A stretch of 64,000 bases of DNA from a bacterium (GCA_021809845.1 JAJZJW010000004.1:1-64000); one strand, 5' to 3'; positions 8,809 through 17,618 are shown, counted from the stretch's first letter. Numbers and translations are program-made. Notes: generated by a model from the sequence alone, not told the origin.

Positions 8809-8927
8809 AAACTTTTACTATATTTGATAAAATATTATAAAATAAAACCAATAAAACACTTTAAATATGGAGAATGGCTCATCTTATAAACTATAAATAA
8901 TAAAATATTTGAGCTGTATTTTTTAAA

Positions 8928-9113
8928 ATGAAAACTACATCTAATAATTTAAATAAAGGAACAAAAGATTTATACACAACAAGTAGAAATACAATTAATC
9001 AACTTATTCAAAAATACGGAAAAATAAAACTAATATTATTTAGCTTTATTTTCATTATAGCAACAATAATACTTTATATATTAAAAACAATCCGACAGAA
9101 AGAAAAATACTAA
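8928..9113 (+). CDS. Small single-pass membrane protein
   Basis: This 61-residue protein has one hydrophobic helix (about 34-54), a polar N-terminal segment and a Lys-rich C-tail. It has no clear ribosome site (AAAATG) and no recognised family. It lies 18 bp before the stop of the convergent integrase gene. It is a plausible small element gene. Confidence 0.35.
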   Translation: MKTTSNNLNKGTKDLYTTSRNTINQLIQKYGKIKLILFSFIFIIATIILYILKTIRQKEKY

Positions 9114-9131
9114 ATACATTAACAAGTAACG

Positions 9132-10226
9132 CTATTTATTATTTTTATCCCAGACATCGGAAACGGCTTTTTTAAGCGTTTCCGGTACCAAATGCGCATA
9201 TCTTTGAGTTTGTCCCGGCGTTCTGTGTCCTAATAGTTCGCCGGTTATATAAAGCGATGTCCCGCCCATAACCATTTTGCTTGCGAATACGTGTCTTAAA
9301 TCATGAATATGCATATCTTTTAATCCTGCATTGCGGCAGGCGGTATGAAAGGAACCCTTAAAATCGTCTATTTTAGCCCCATTCCGGTTAAATACATATA
9401 AACAGTCATGATTCTTTTCTATACCGGTTAAAAGGTCTTTTAATTTGCGATGAATAGGAATATAACGATCGTATTTAGTCTTTGTGCCTTTAATAGCAAT
9501 AACATTATTTTTCAGATCAACATCGGACCATTTGAGATTTAATACTTCGGAAATACGGCAACCTGTATAAATCAGAAAAGTAATTAAATCTCTGGTTAAT
9601 TTATTTGTGGCGCCGGCAATTAATTTTTGGATATCGTCATCGTTAAGAGTTTTTAACCGTTTGATTTCATTAAGCTTTTTGATACCGCTGGCAGGGTTTC
9701 CGTCAACAAAATTATTTGATTTACAAAAATTAAAAAAATGTGATAATGTTGCAATTTCGATATTTAACTCCCGAAAAGATATTTCCGATTCTCGCTTGCT
9801 TTGGTTTTTCGGTAAATTTATTATTTGAATTGCCCGCATAGATACATAATTTACGATATCGGCATGAGTTAGAGCCTTTATGTCTTTTTTTTCGAAAATA
9901 GGCAAAAAATACTTTGCGGATAGAATTTTGCCGTATGTAGTCTTACCGGGTTTTTGTTTTGAAATATAGATACTCCAGAGATCAGAAAATTGCTTCCGAA
10001 CCTGCGAGGGCAAATTATAACTACCTCTTAAAATATCTGTTTTTCGAACATTAAGTATGTTTTTAGCAAGTGTTAAATTTTTAGTACCGGTACTTTTACG
10101 GTATCTTATGCCCTGAACAAAAAAATCATAATAATAAATTCCCTTAGTATTTATCCGTAATTCCTGCGGGATATTTTTTTTCGCTGATGATTTTTTTAAA
10201 AACATAAGTAAATACCTGTATTTCAA
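9132..10226 (-). CDS. int: Tyrosine recombinase (integrase) of element 1
   Basis: This 364-residue protein has an N-terminal Arm-type DNA-binding domain ('GIYYYDFFVQGIRYRKSTG', about 29-47), a SAM-like core-binding domain (about 90-180), and a catalytic domain with 'TGCRISEVLNLKW' (Arg near 222), a Lys near 246, 'HDLRHVFAS' (about 313) and 'LLGHRTPGQTQRYAHL', which carries the nucleophile Tyr. All catalytic residues are present, so it is probably active. Its start faces the 3' end of tRNA-Lys(CTT), 124 bp away, the expected position for a tRNA-directed integrase. A promoter lies at 10287-10315. Confidence 0.9.
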   Translation of the reverse strand: MKYRYLLMFLKKSSAKKNIPQELRINTKGIYYYDFFVQGIRYRKSTGTKNLTLAKNILNVRKTDILRGSYNLPSQVRKQFSDLWSIYISKQKPGKTTYGKILSAKYFLPIFEKKDIKALTHADIVNYVSMRAIQIINLPKNQSKRESEISFRELNIEIATLSHFFNFCKSNNFVDGNPASGIKKLNEIKRLKTLNDDDIQKLIAGATNKLTRDLITFLIYTGCRISEVLNLKWSDVDLKNNVIAIKGTKTKYDRYIPIHRKLKDLLTGIEKNHDCLYVFNRNGAKIDDFKGSFHTACRNAGLKDMHIHDLRHVFASKMVMGGTSLYITGELLGHRTPGQTQRYAHLVPETLKKAVSDVWDKNNK

Positions 10227-10235
10227 GTTAAATTT

Positions 10236-10315
10236 TGTTGACGCTATGTTGACGGTTTAGTATGTCAAAACCGTATTTTAATGTCAAATTTATCACAAAA
10301 TGTTAATTATGTCAA
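10236..10315 (-). promoter_or_regulatory. Integrase promoter and arm-site-like repeats
   Basis: On the minus strand, TTGACA (10310-10315) and TAAATT (10287-10292) are spaced by 17 bp. Between promoter and gene there are two TGTTGACG direct repeats (10236 and 10247, on the plus strand) with an 11-bp period, plus CGGTTT...AAACCG inverted arms. These may be arm-type integrase binding sites or an autoregulatory operator. Confidence 0.45.
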
Positions 10316-10327
10316 TAGGCTTGAAAG

Positions 10328-10346
10328 GCTTATTTACTGCGGTTTT
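10328..10346 (-). repeat. Element-end motif next to tRNA 3' end (copy 1)
   Basis: On the minus strand, the 19-mer AAAACCGCAGTAAATAAGC begins four bases after the CCA of tRNA-Lys(CTT). The same motif stands just after the tRNA-derived att copies at 54034-54052 and 58039-58057. It probably marks the integrase-proximal end of a family of elements. Confidence 0.65.
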
Positions 10347-10349
10347 GAG

Positions 10350-10425
10350 TGGTGGGCTGTGCCGGGATCGAACCGGCGACCTACTGATTAAGAGTCAGTT
10401 GCTCTACCAATTGAGCTAACAGCCC
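10350..10425 (-). tRNA. tRNA-Lys (CTT anticodon)
   Basis: This is a 76-nt cloverleaf with acceptor GGGCTGT/ACAGCCC, anticodon loop CTCTTAA (anticodon CTT), a TTCGATC T-loop and encoded CCA. It is the integration target of element 1. It is intact, so the element restored the 3' end on insertion. Confidence 0.97.
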
Positions 10426-10432
10426 GCGAATG

Positions 10433-10460
10433 ATTATAGCTATTTATTATATTATGTAAA
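10433..10460 (-). promoter_or_regulatory. Promoter of tRNA-Lys(CTT)
   Basis: On the minus strand, TTTACA (10455-10460) and a perfect TATAAT (10433-10438) are separated by 16 bp. The TATAAT box ends 7 bp before the mature tRNA 5' end. Confidence 0.7.
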
Positions 10461-10898
10461 GAAAATTATCAAATATGTTATATTATATTTATATCGTATA
10501 TGCTATAGTCGTGTTCTTTATACTTTTTGTCTATATCTATATTTAAACATAGATATAGACAATCATTTTGTAATATGATAATTTTATAACAGTAATAATT
10601 TTTAGTCAAGCATTTATGTTTTATCCTGTGTCGTTCGGCGAAATATTGTTATAATATAAAAATAAAATATGTTTTTAAAATATATTATATTTGGTAATTA
10701 AATTAATTTTTTAGCTAAGTTTTTATCATTTTAAAATCGTAGGCTATCTATTCTATTTTTTATTCTATTTTTTATTATATTTTATATTATATTATTATAT
10801 ATATTACAAAGTTATTTATCGACTGAATATAAACATAGACATAAATATAAGACGCTAAAATTATTGAAATTAATATAAAATTTTAAAAAGTGATTTTT
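10461..10898. other. AT-rich gap without genes
   Basis: About 440 bases of very AT-rich sequence with short TTTTATTATATT runs and a hairpin-like TATATCTATATTTA/TAAACATAGATATA near 10530-10560. No frame, RNA gene or clear promoter was identified. Confidence 0.4.
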
Positions 10899-11795
10899 AT
10901 GGATACATTACATAAAATAAAATTAATATACGCATTTAACGATAGAGATGTTGAAAATCTGAAATTTCTAAAAAGTATCATGGAAGCAAATACGAAAGAA
11001 TTTATTGCGGGGGTTTATTCTTATATCGCGAATTTTGAAGATTTCAGTAAATTTTTACCGGATGATGAAATTAGAAATAGGCATCAGGAAAAACTTAAAT
11101 TCTGGTTTTTAAATATGTTTTCAGGCGAATATAACAACGATTATTTACGAAGGCTCAGAAAGATAGGGGAAGTGCATCAGGATATTAAACTTCCATCGCA
11201 TTATGTTAGTGCAACAATGAATTATATAAGGAATTATATTCATTCTATAATATTAAAAAACTTTAAAGACAGCGATAAAAAAGATGCTTTAATAGAATCC
11301 GTAAATAAAATTCTTGATATAAATTTAGATATAATTATTAGTTCGTATATTGATGAAGGAAAATTATATATTGCTGCAACAAAGTTTGAATCCAAAATAA
11401 TAAAATTGAGCTCTAAGTTTTCTTATGTGCTTGATTTATTTTTAGTTTTAACATTAATGCTTTCCACCGCAATGGTTTTTATCTTATTCTTTTTTGAAAT
11501 ATATAGATTTGCAATGAGCGGATTACCTTTTGAGACGACGGTAGTTGATATACTGGGGGCAATGTTAATTATCTGGGCAATCAGAGAGCTTTTGGAAGAA
11601 GAAGTAAAAAAGCTTCAGGGTAAAAAATTTGCGCTAAGCGCTTTCATAGGTCTTGCTATGGCTGCACTATTAAGAAAAATTTTAATATTTTCGCTTGCTC
11701 CGCATAAGTCCCATGAGGTTGCTATTCTTGGATTATTAATTTTAATTTTAGGAATAGTTTATTGGCTTATGAATAAAAAAGGAGCTGATTCATAA
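10899..11795 (+). CDS. Globin-coupled sensor fused to a PsiE-like membrane domain
   Basis: This protein has 298 residues from the ATG at 10899 (a GTG at 10890 is also possible). Residues 1-150 read as a protoglobin/globin-coupled sensor domain: the proximal-His motif 'IGEVHQDIKLPSHYV' puts the haem ligand at about His93, and 'MNYIRNYIHSII' follows as the next helix. Residues about 165-298 hold four hydrophobic helices with 'VDILGAMLIIWAIRELLEEEV', typical of the PsiE (phosphate-starvation-inducible E) family. It could sense O2, NO or redox at the inner membrane. PsiE has no defined activity, so the output is unknown. It stands alone between AT-rich gaps. Confidence 0.7.
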   Translation: MDTLHKIKLIYAFNDRDVENLKFLKSIMEANTKEFIAGVYSYIANFEDFSKFLPDDEIRNRHQEKLKFWFLNMFSGEYNNDYLRRLRKIGEVHQDIKLPSHYVSATMNYIRNYIHSIILKNFKDSDKKDALIESVNKILDINLDIIISSYIDEGKLYIAATKFESKIIKLSSKFSYVLDLFLVLTLMLSTAMVFILFFFEIYRFAMSGLPFETTVVDILGAMLIIWAIRELLEEEVKKLQGKKFALSAFIGLAMAALLRKILIFSLAPHKSHEVAILGLLILILGIVYWLMNKKGADS

Positions 11796-12147
11796 TTGTT
11801 ATATATAGCCTATAGCACAAATATATATATTAGACAGGTAACTATTTTATATTTGACTTGAGTTAATATATAGAATATAATCAATAATTATTCTTTTAAA
11901 TTATTTTTAAAGATAGATGCACTGGCTTGTTGTTTATATATATTATAGTATACTACAATGCATACTATTACTATACGCACATGCTTTACGAAATTAATGT
12001 GTTAAGCATAATAATACAATGGCTATATGTATTTTATATTTATATTTTATATTATAATTAAGCAATTAATGTCGTACGAAGTTATATTTGCATAGTGTTT
12101 TATTGATAATATGGTTACCATGAAATAACTGGAGCAATTTGTACTAT
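11796..12147. other. AT-rich gap without genes
   Basis: The 350 bases before tRNA-Pro are AT-rich, with no coding frame and no strong hairpin. A possible tRNA promoter could not be fixed. Confidence 0.4.
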
Positions 12148-12223
12148 CGGGATGTGGCGCAGTTGGTAGCGCACCTGCTTTGGGAGCAGGGGGTCGCACG
12201 TTCAAATCGTGTCATCCCGACCA
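12148..12223 (+). tRNA. tRNA-Pro (TGG anticodon)
   Basis: This is a 76-nt cloverleaf with acceptor CGGGATG/CATCCCG, anticodon loop TTTGGGA (anticodon TGG) and encoded CCA. No integrase or att repeat lies next to it. Confidence 0.95.
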
Positions 12224-12329
12224 TTTAAAACCGCTTTAGCTCTTCATTTTCTTTTTAATTTATATTATAGTTTTAAATATTTAAATGTAATGTTAATGTA
12301 TGGTAAATTAAGATTATAAGGTAAATTGA

Positions 12330-12389
12330 TTACCTAAAACATACCTTGTTTTTCTCGCTCCTTTTGGCATCATATAACGCATTGTCCAT
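12330..12389 (-). pseudogene. Relic of a GGDEF (diguanylate cyclase) C-terminus
   Basis: On the minus strand the frame reads 'MDNALYDAKRSEKNKVCFR' and then a stop. This resembles the conserved tail of GGDEF domains (AD-ALY-AK--GRN-V). No catalytic GGDEF core is found upstream in the 12390-12741 gap, so only the last 20 residues of a lost cyclase seem to remain. A chance match is possible. Confidence 0.35.
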
Positions 12390-12501
12390 GCTAAAACAAT
12401 GTTCTCTGGTTTGTTTTGTATTGCCCTTTATTGTCCCGGTAATTCTAAATTGCTAGAACCACACAAAAATAATTTTACGCACATTTTTAAATTGTAGTGG
12501 C

Positions 12502-12539
12502 AAAAATGGGTTATCTCAAAATAGAGATGCGCCATTTTT
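12502..12539. terminator. Bidirectional terminator-like hairpin
   Basis: Arms AAAAATGG (12502-12509) and CCATTTTT (12532-12539), with an inner ATCTC/GAGAT stem, form a stable hairpin with A-runs and T-runs on both sides. The remainder of the 12224-12741 gap has no gene apart from the GGDEF-like relic. Confidence 0.5.
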
Positions 12540-12741
12540 AAGGCTTTTATTGATGTGAGGTGTCAAAGTCAGGAAAAAATATGTTATAGATACATGTAAT
12601 AATTATTATAGTAAGTTAATAGGGAATTATAACTATTATGTATGCGCTGTATGCCGTGCTATTACATTATTAAATCATTATAGTATTAAATTATTATGGT
12701 ATTATAGTATTAAGTTATTAAATCATTATAGTATTAAATTA

Positions 12742-13206
12742 TTATTTTATAAATATTATATAAAATAATGGTAGGCATAATAGTTCATTTACAACAAATA
12801 ATTTCACGGACCACTTATGCAGAGCGTTAAATTCTTTTCTTCTGGGGTCATTTTTTGCAGTAACAGTGATTGAAATCATCTGTTTTTTTAGATTGTTCAT
12901 TTTTTTAGAAATAAAATTTTCTGAAAATATGGTTATAATGAGTATAACAAACGGTTCAATCATAATAAATGCATTACTGTAGCCGTTTATATATAAGAAA
13001 TAACCCGATAATATCATTATCGGCAAAAAAATAAATCCTAATACCGAAAATTTATGAAGAAGCGAGCCTACTATACTTCCTGCTTCATCTCTGGATTTTA
13101 TTGTTTTAAAGATGAAAGGAGCAGTAAAATACCCGATGAAAATGCTCGAACCAAAAAAAATGGATAAACAGATAAGATAAATATATAGTAATGTTATTAT
13201 CAGCAT
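12742..13206 (-). CDS. DUF4149/TMEM205-like membrane protein
   Basis: This 154-residue protein has four hydrophobic segments (about 2-26, 47-69, 77-95 and 135-153). The central feature 'FIGYFTAPFIFKTI...AGSIVGSLLHKF' and the late 'EFNALHKWSVKLFVVNELL' match the bacterial DUF4149 / TMEM205-like family, whose function is unknown. It is the last gene of a minus-strand series below the ATPase gene, 154 bp away, and may be transcribed separately. Confidence 0.6.
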   Translation of the reverse strand: MLIITLLYIYLICLSIFFGSSIFIGYFTAPFIFKTIKSRDEAGSIVGSLLHKFSVLGFIFLPIMILSGYFLYINGYSNAFIMIEPFVILIITIFSENFISKKMNNLKKQMISITVTAKNDPRRKEFNALHKWSVKLFVVNELLCLPLFYIIFIK

Positions 13207-13360
13207 TATAGTTTTTCCTTAATTAGTTTAATTATAGTGGTAGAACAGAGCTTAATAGTATTATACAACATATCAGATTTGACATATTATATATTACATT
13301 AAATTACCTTAAAATATTTTACTATTATAGCAGTATTATGGTGTTGCAAAATTTCTTTGG

Positions 13361-14533
13361 TTAATTGTCTTTTAATAAACTTATTGCAAACTGTTTTGCT
13401 GTCCTTCCGGAGCGAGAACCTTTTATTACGGCAAAATTTACGGCTTCTTTTCTAATTTGATTTAAGTTTAGAGTGGAAATACCCAAATCATATTGCTTTA
13501 AATACATTTCTACTATACGCAGATAAGTTTCCTGGTCGAAACTATAAAGGCCGAAACTCAGACCGAATCTATCGCTCAGAGACAGACCTTCTTCATATTC
13601 CTGTTCGGGATGTATAAAGTTTTCAATATTATTTGACGATGCAAATTTTTCTGTAGTCAGATGTCTTTTGTTCGAAGTTGCATAAATAATAACATTTTCT
13701 GGAAGTTCATCTAAACCGCCGTCAAGAATTGATTTTAGTTTTTTATAAAATAATGAATCAGCGTCAAACGCAATGTCATCAAAAAATAAAATAAATCTGT
13801 AAGGTTCGTCTTTTACTATGCTTATAAGTTCATAAATTAACTCTGCAGTGTCTTCTACAATTTCTATAAATTTTATTTTATTAACATATGGTTCATCATT
13901 GAATGATTTTGTTATAGCTCTTATGAGCGAAGATTTGCCAGTGCCTCTGTCGCCCCACAGCAAAACGTTGTTGGCAGGCTTTCCGGATGCAAACTTAAAG
14001 GTATTTTTAAATACCTCTTTTATAATATCGTCAATGCCTATAAAATCGGATATTGCTAAAGAATTAATATTTTTAATAGGTTTTAGAATATATTTTGAGT
14101 CGGTTTTTAAGAATTTGAATGAACCGTAATTTTTTAAATCATTTTTGTTAAATAAAATACAGTTTGACGCATTGACATTTTGATTATCTATCTTATCATT
14201 AATATTTATATTTTGCTCATTGCTGTTAACTGCACCTGCACCGTTAACAGTCAAAGATGTGGTGTCTGTTGATACTCGCAACAATTCAATGAGCGAATTG
14301 AATTTTTCGTTAAACTGCAAAAAAGAATTTTGAATATTATATATTAGTTTATTTGTTATTTTAAATTCTTCCCGAAAAGATTGCAATATATTATTTAATG
14401 TATCATTTTTATTTTCTTTATTTTCATTTTTATTGCCCGCGTCTGCTTTCTGAGCAGAAAAGTCAATAGGTTTAATAGAACCAGTTTTTGTATTTGTATC
14501 TGTTGCATTATGTGCATTATCGGATTGTTTCAT
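13361..14533 (-). CDS. DUF815-family AAA ATPase
   Basis: This protein has 390 residues. The N-terminal 145 residues are Asn/Lys-rich and low in complexity. The C-terminal AAA core has Walker A 'LLWGDRGTGKSSLIRAI' (about 190-206), Walker B 'YRFILFFDDIAF' (about 243-254), 'NVIIYATSNKRHL' (sensor 1, about 278) and the 'LSDRFGLSFGLYSFDQETYL' region. The GDRGTGKS variant and this tail are diagnostic of the DUF815 family. The cellular role of the family is not established. It starts 38 bp downstream of thiC on the same strand, so co-transcription is likely. A link to thiamine synthesis is not shown. Confidence 0.8.
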   Translation of the reverse strand: MKQSDNAHNATDTNTKTGSIKPIDFSAQKADAGNKNENKENKNDTLNNILQSFREEFKITNKLIYNIQNSFLQFNEKFNSLIELLRVSTDTTSLTVNGAGAVNSNEQNININDKIDNQNVNASNCILFNKNDLKNYGSFKFLKTDSKYILKPIKNINSLAISDFIGIDDIIKEVFKNTFKFASGKPANNVLLWGDRGTGKSSLIRAITKSFNDEPYVNKIKFIEIVEDTAELIYELISIVKDEPYRFILFFDDIAFDADSLFYKKLKSILDGGLDELPENVIIYATSNKRHLTTEKFASSNNIENFIHPEQEYEEGLSLSDRFGLSFGLYSFDQETYLRIVEMYLKQYDLGISTLNLNQIRKEAVNFAVIKGSRSGRTAKQFAISLLKDN

Positions 14534-14571
14534 TTATTTTATACTCTCATAATATGTTGTTTGATAGTATG

Positions 14572-15846
14572 TTATTTAAACGATGCATTAAGTTTTATAG
14601 AACAGTAGGCAGAGCACATCGAACACACTTTGTCGTCTTTTAACGCAATAGCTGAGCGCATCTCTCTGGCTTTTTTCGGATCTAAGGCGCTGTTGTACTG
14701 TCCTTCCCAGTTCATAGTTTTACGGAAATTACTCATTGCAATATCTTTCTGAATCGCATTTTTAACGCCTTTTGCAATATCTCCTGCATGAGCTGCTATT
14801 TTAGCAGCTATAACTCCATTTTTAACGTCTTCTGCGGACGGAAGCCTAAGATGTTCCGCCGGTGTAACATAGCACAAAAAGTCGGCGCCTGCGCCTGCCG
14901 CGATGGCTCCACCTATAGCACTTGTAATGTGGTCATATCCCGGAGCAATATCTGTAACGAGCGGACCTAAAACATAAAATGGAGCTCCGTTGCATAAACT
15001 TTTTTGAAGTTTTATATTTGTTTCAACCTGGTTTAACGGGACATGTCCAGGACCTTCGATCATAACCTGGACGTCTGCTTCCAGCGCTTTTTTTGCAAGC
15101 TCTCCGAGTGTTATAAGTTCAGTTATTTGAGCTCTGTCGGTTGCGTCAGCTATACTTCCGGGTCTTAATCCGTCTCCAAGGCTTAACACCACGTCATTTT
15201 TCTTTGCTATTTTAACAAGACGCTCATATTGTTCGTACAAAGGATTTTCCCTGTTGTTTTTTATCATCCACGTGGCTATTAACGAACCACCTCTCGAAAC
15301 TATGCCTAAAATTCTAGATTGTTCATTCATTCTTTTTATTGCTTCTAATGTTAAACCGCAATGTACAGTAATGAAATCAACACCTTCTTCGCATTGCCTT
15401 TCAATAACCTCAAATAATATTTCAGGGTCAAATTTTTCAATAGGCTCATTTTTATCCATCAGGTATTGAAATGCTTCATAAAGCGGCACTGTTCCAAGTG
15501 GAATAGTAGAGTTTTTAAGTATTTTTTCTCTGAATTCTTTTATATTTCCACCTGTTGATAAATCCATTACGGCATCTGCACCATTATCTATTGAAACAAA
15601 CAGTTTTTCTAATTCTTCATCAATGCTGCAAATGTCGCCGGAAGAACCTATGTTAGAATTCACTTTGGTAGATAAGTCTTTTCCGACAGCCAAAGGTTTT
15701 ATATCATGCACTCTATTTTTTAAAATAATAGTATGCCCGTTTGCTATATCATGCATGATTTTCTCAGGCTGGACACCTTCTTTATTTGCGGTAAATTTCA
15801 TTTCTTCGGTGACTATATTATGTTTAGCTGATTTAACCTGATTCAT
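14572..15846 (-). CDS. thiC: Phosphomethylpyrimidine synthase ThiC
   Basis: This 424-residue protein is of the short ThiC type that lacks the extra N-terminal domain of the E. coli enzyme. It is a radical-SAM-superfamily enzyme converting aminoimidazole ribotide to HMP-phosphate, the thiamine pyrimidine. Recognised motifs are 'AVMDLSTGGNI' (about 95), 'FITVHCGLT' (about 158), 'SRGGSL' (about 184), 'EGPGHVP' (about 264) and the C-terminal cluster motif 'CSMCSAYC' (C-x2-C-x3-C). Such short proteins can also be BzaF-like hydroxybenzimidazole synthases, but the neighbouring thiE favours ThiC. No TPP riboswitch was found upstream, where it would be expected in many bacteria. AGGAGAAA precedes the start. 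Confidence 0.9.
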   Translation of the reverse strand: MNQVKSAKHNIVTEEMKFTANKEGVQPEKIMHDIANGHTIILKNRVHDIKPLAVGKDLSTKVNSNIGSSGDICSIDEELEKLFVSIDNGADAVMDLSTGGNIKEFREKILKNSTIPLGTVPLYEAFQYLMDKNEPIEKFDPEILFEVIERQCEEGVDFITVHCGLTLEAIKRMNEQSRILGIVSRGGSLIATWMIKNNRENPLYEQYERLVKIAKKNDVVLSLGDGLRPGSIADATDRAQITELITLGELAKKALEADVQVMIEGPGHVPLNQVETNIKLQKSLCNGAPFYVLGPLVTDIAPGYDHITSAIGGAIAAGAGADFLCYVTPAEHLRLPSAEDVKNGVIAAKIAAHAGDIAKGVKNAIQKDIAMSNFRKTMNWEGQYNSALDPKKAREMRSAIALKDDKVCSMCSAYCSIKLNASFK

Positions 15847-16078
15847 AATTTTCTCCTATGCTATGGTTATAATTGCTATATATTGACTATTAGCTATATA
15901 TGTATTTCATATTTTATATATATGTTATATATTATGCATGTAATATTAGATAGTGTATATAACGTATGATATGACTATTATTAAGTTATTGCTTTATTTC
16001 ATAAATAAAACATCTTTAAATTATAACATAATTTTATATTTTTTGTTATTAGTTTATTTATTAAATTATCAGTTGTAT

Positions 16079-16189
16079 GCTTTTGGCGTCAATCGGAACT
16101 CAACTTAGGAAACTAACTTCATAGCGCTAAAATTATACGGCGAATTGCCCGCTTTTGGTGTTAATCGGAACTCAACTTAGGAAACTAAC
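16079..16189. repeat. Pair of 39-bp direct repeats between thiE and thiC
   Basis: Copies at 16079-16117 and 16151-16189 differ at two positions, both C/T, and share the core CGGAACTCAACTTAGGAAAC. The spacing of the starts is 72 bp. The rest of the 377-base thiE-thiC gap is AT-rich. No TPP-box consensus is present on the minus strand. The repeats may be regulatory sites, part of a transcribed RNA, or remnants of a mobile sequence. Confidence 0.8.
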
Positions 16190-16223
16190 CCTAAATTAAA
16201 TCTAAATATGGATAATTCTTGCC

Positions 16224-16850
16224 TCATTTAGAACTTAATACATAATTTATCATTTTTATTATTTCTTTGTTATCTTTTTTCTTAAGTATTGCTGACTGGA
16301 TTGCTGCATACATAGTTCCAGCATTCCTGATTGCCTGAATATTATGTTCGTTTATTCCGCCCAGCGCAAAAACCGGTATAGTCAGTCCTTTTACAACGCT
16401 TGTCAGGGTATCTAACCCTTGTTCAAAATCCTGATTTTTAGTTTTGAAAATAGGACTAAATGTTACAGCATCCGCTCCGTTTTTTTGAGCATTCAGCGCT
16501 TCTTCATATGAATGTGATGAATAAAATATCAACATTTCTCCATATTGTTCTTTTATAATTTTTATCGGAATGCTGTATTTATTTAAATGAACTCCGTCAG
16601 CTTCAAGCGCAAGAGAAATATCAACTCTGTCATTTATAAAAAAATAAATATCGTCATATTTTTCAATAATTTTTTTTATTTTTTCCCCGAGATGAATAAT
16701 TTGGCGAACCGTTAAATCTTTTTGCCTAAGCTGAAATGCTTTTATACCGTTATCAAAGCACATTTTAAGTTTATCAAAATATTCCTGTTCTGAAGAAAAA
16801 AAGTCTCTTTCACCTATGAGATATATATTAAATTTAATAGAAGGCTTCAT
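16224..16850 (-). CDS. thiE: Thiamine-phosphate synthase ThiE (or TenI-like)
   Basis: This 208-residue TIM-barrel protein couples HMP-PP with the thiazole phosphate to make thiamine phosphate. It has 'AFQLRQKDLTVRQI' (about 38-51), 'FFINDRVDISLALEADGVHL' (about 71-90), 'VTFSPIFKTKNQ' (about 127) and 'PVFALGGI' (about 157), all in ThiE/TenI order. The 'GPIFPT' motif of typical ThiE reads SPIFKT here, so a TenI-type thiazole tautomerase is a real alternative. It lies upstream of thiC on the same strand with a 377-bp gap containing the 39-bp repeats, so the two may be separate transcription units. Confidence 0.75.
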   Translation of the reverse strand: MKPSIKFNIYLIGERDFFSSEQEYFDKLKMCFDNGIKAFQLRQKDLTVRQIIHLGEKIKKIIEKYDDIYFFINDRVDISLALEADGVHLNKYSIPIKIIKEQYGEMLIFYSSHSYEEALNAQKNGADAVTFSPIFKTKNQDFEQGLDTLTSVVKGLTIPVFALGGINEHNIQAIRNAGTMYAAIQSAILKKKDNKEIIKMINYVLSSK

Positions 16851-17618
16851 TTAAATAATATTTATAATATAATGATAATATAATGTTTTGATTATGGCGC
16901 ATATTCGTTCATTCATCCATTAATTAATTCGTTAATTAATAATTATGATAGTTGCTTAATCTTAATAAAGATAAGGATTTCTTGTTAGAAATTCAAGGGG
17001 ATTCGTAATATAAATAAATATAAATATTATGTTGTACGCAACATAATAATAGATATAAGAGTTATGACTTAATAGTAACTTAAATAACTTAATAAAATAA
17101 ATTGTTTTACCGTAATGTATTAATGCAATTTAGTTATTGTTTTATTATATTTATAAAAATAAAACTTGTCAATTAAAACCGTTTGTGATATTATTTTTAA
17201 GTAGATGATAAATAATATTAATTAATAATTATTATTATGTTTATTTGAATTTATAAATTTCACATTTTAGTGATATGTTATTAAATAGAATGTATAATAA
17301 ATAATATTAATTAATAATTACTATTATGTTTATATTTGAATTTATGGATTTTTGTGATATGTTATTTAATATGCGGTAAGTGTTGCCAACGTAATATCGT
17401 GTTTCCTATTATTATTATGTTATATAAATTGTGTTTTGTGATTTTTTTGTAAGTTATTTATATTTATTATGTTTAATTTTCTCAAATTTATTATTTATTT
17501 TATTATGAAAAGGGTTGTTCTTATCTTTGATTTAATGATTTATCGTGCTTGCATCAATTTTTGTATTTAACAAAAACTAAAAAACTAAATTAAAATTAAA
17601 TTACGGAGGTATTGTATT
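16851..17618. other. AT-rich gap with an 80-bp tandem duplication
   Basis: There is no gene in 770 bases. The segment at about 17207-17285 is repeated at about 17296-17372 with small changes; both contain AATAATATTAATTAATAATT and end in GTGATATGTTATT. It may have arisen by slippage. A GGAGG site for the next gene lies at the right edge. Confidence 0.5.

Larger units (their letters stand above)
1..10349. mobile_element. Integrated mobilizable element 1 (right part), inserted at tRNA-Lys(CTT)
   Basis: The segment carries replication genes (DUF3987 ATPase, RepB-like primase), a MobF relaxase, small exclusion-type membrane proteins and a tyrosine recombinase whose start lies 124 bp from the 3' end of tRNA-Lys(CTT). 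That layout is typical of integrative mobilizable or conjugative elements that use tRNA 3' ends. No type IV secretion genes are seen, so it may depend on a helper for transfer. The left attachment site is not in bases 1-250, so the element continues beyond the window and its size is unknown. Confidence 0.8.

Noticed and set aside
13848-14129. Plus-strand frame opposite the DUF815 ATPase
   Set aside because: It is the shadow of a conserved AAA core; the minus-strand gene has all motifs.
15847-16223. TPP riboswitch upstream of thiC
   Set aside because: The CTGAGA and ACCTGATCTGG consensus boxes were looked for on the minus strand here and above 16850 and were not found.
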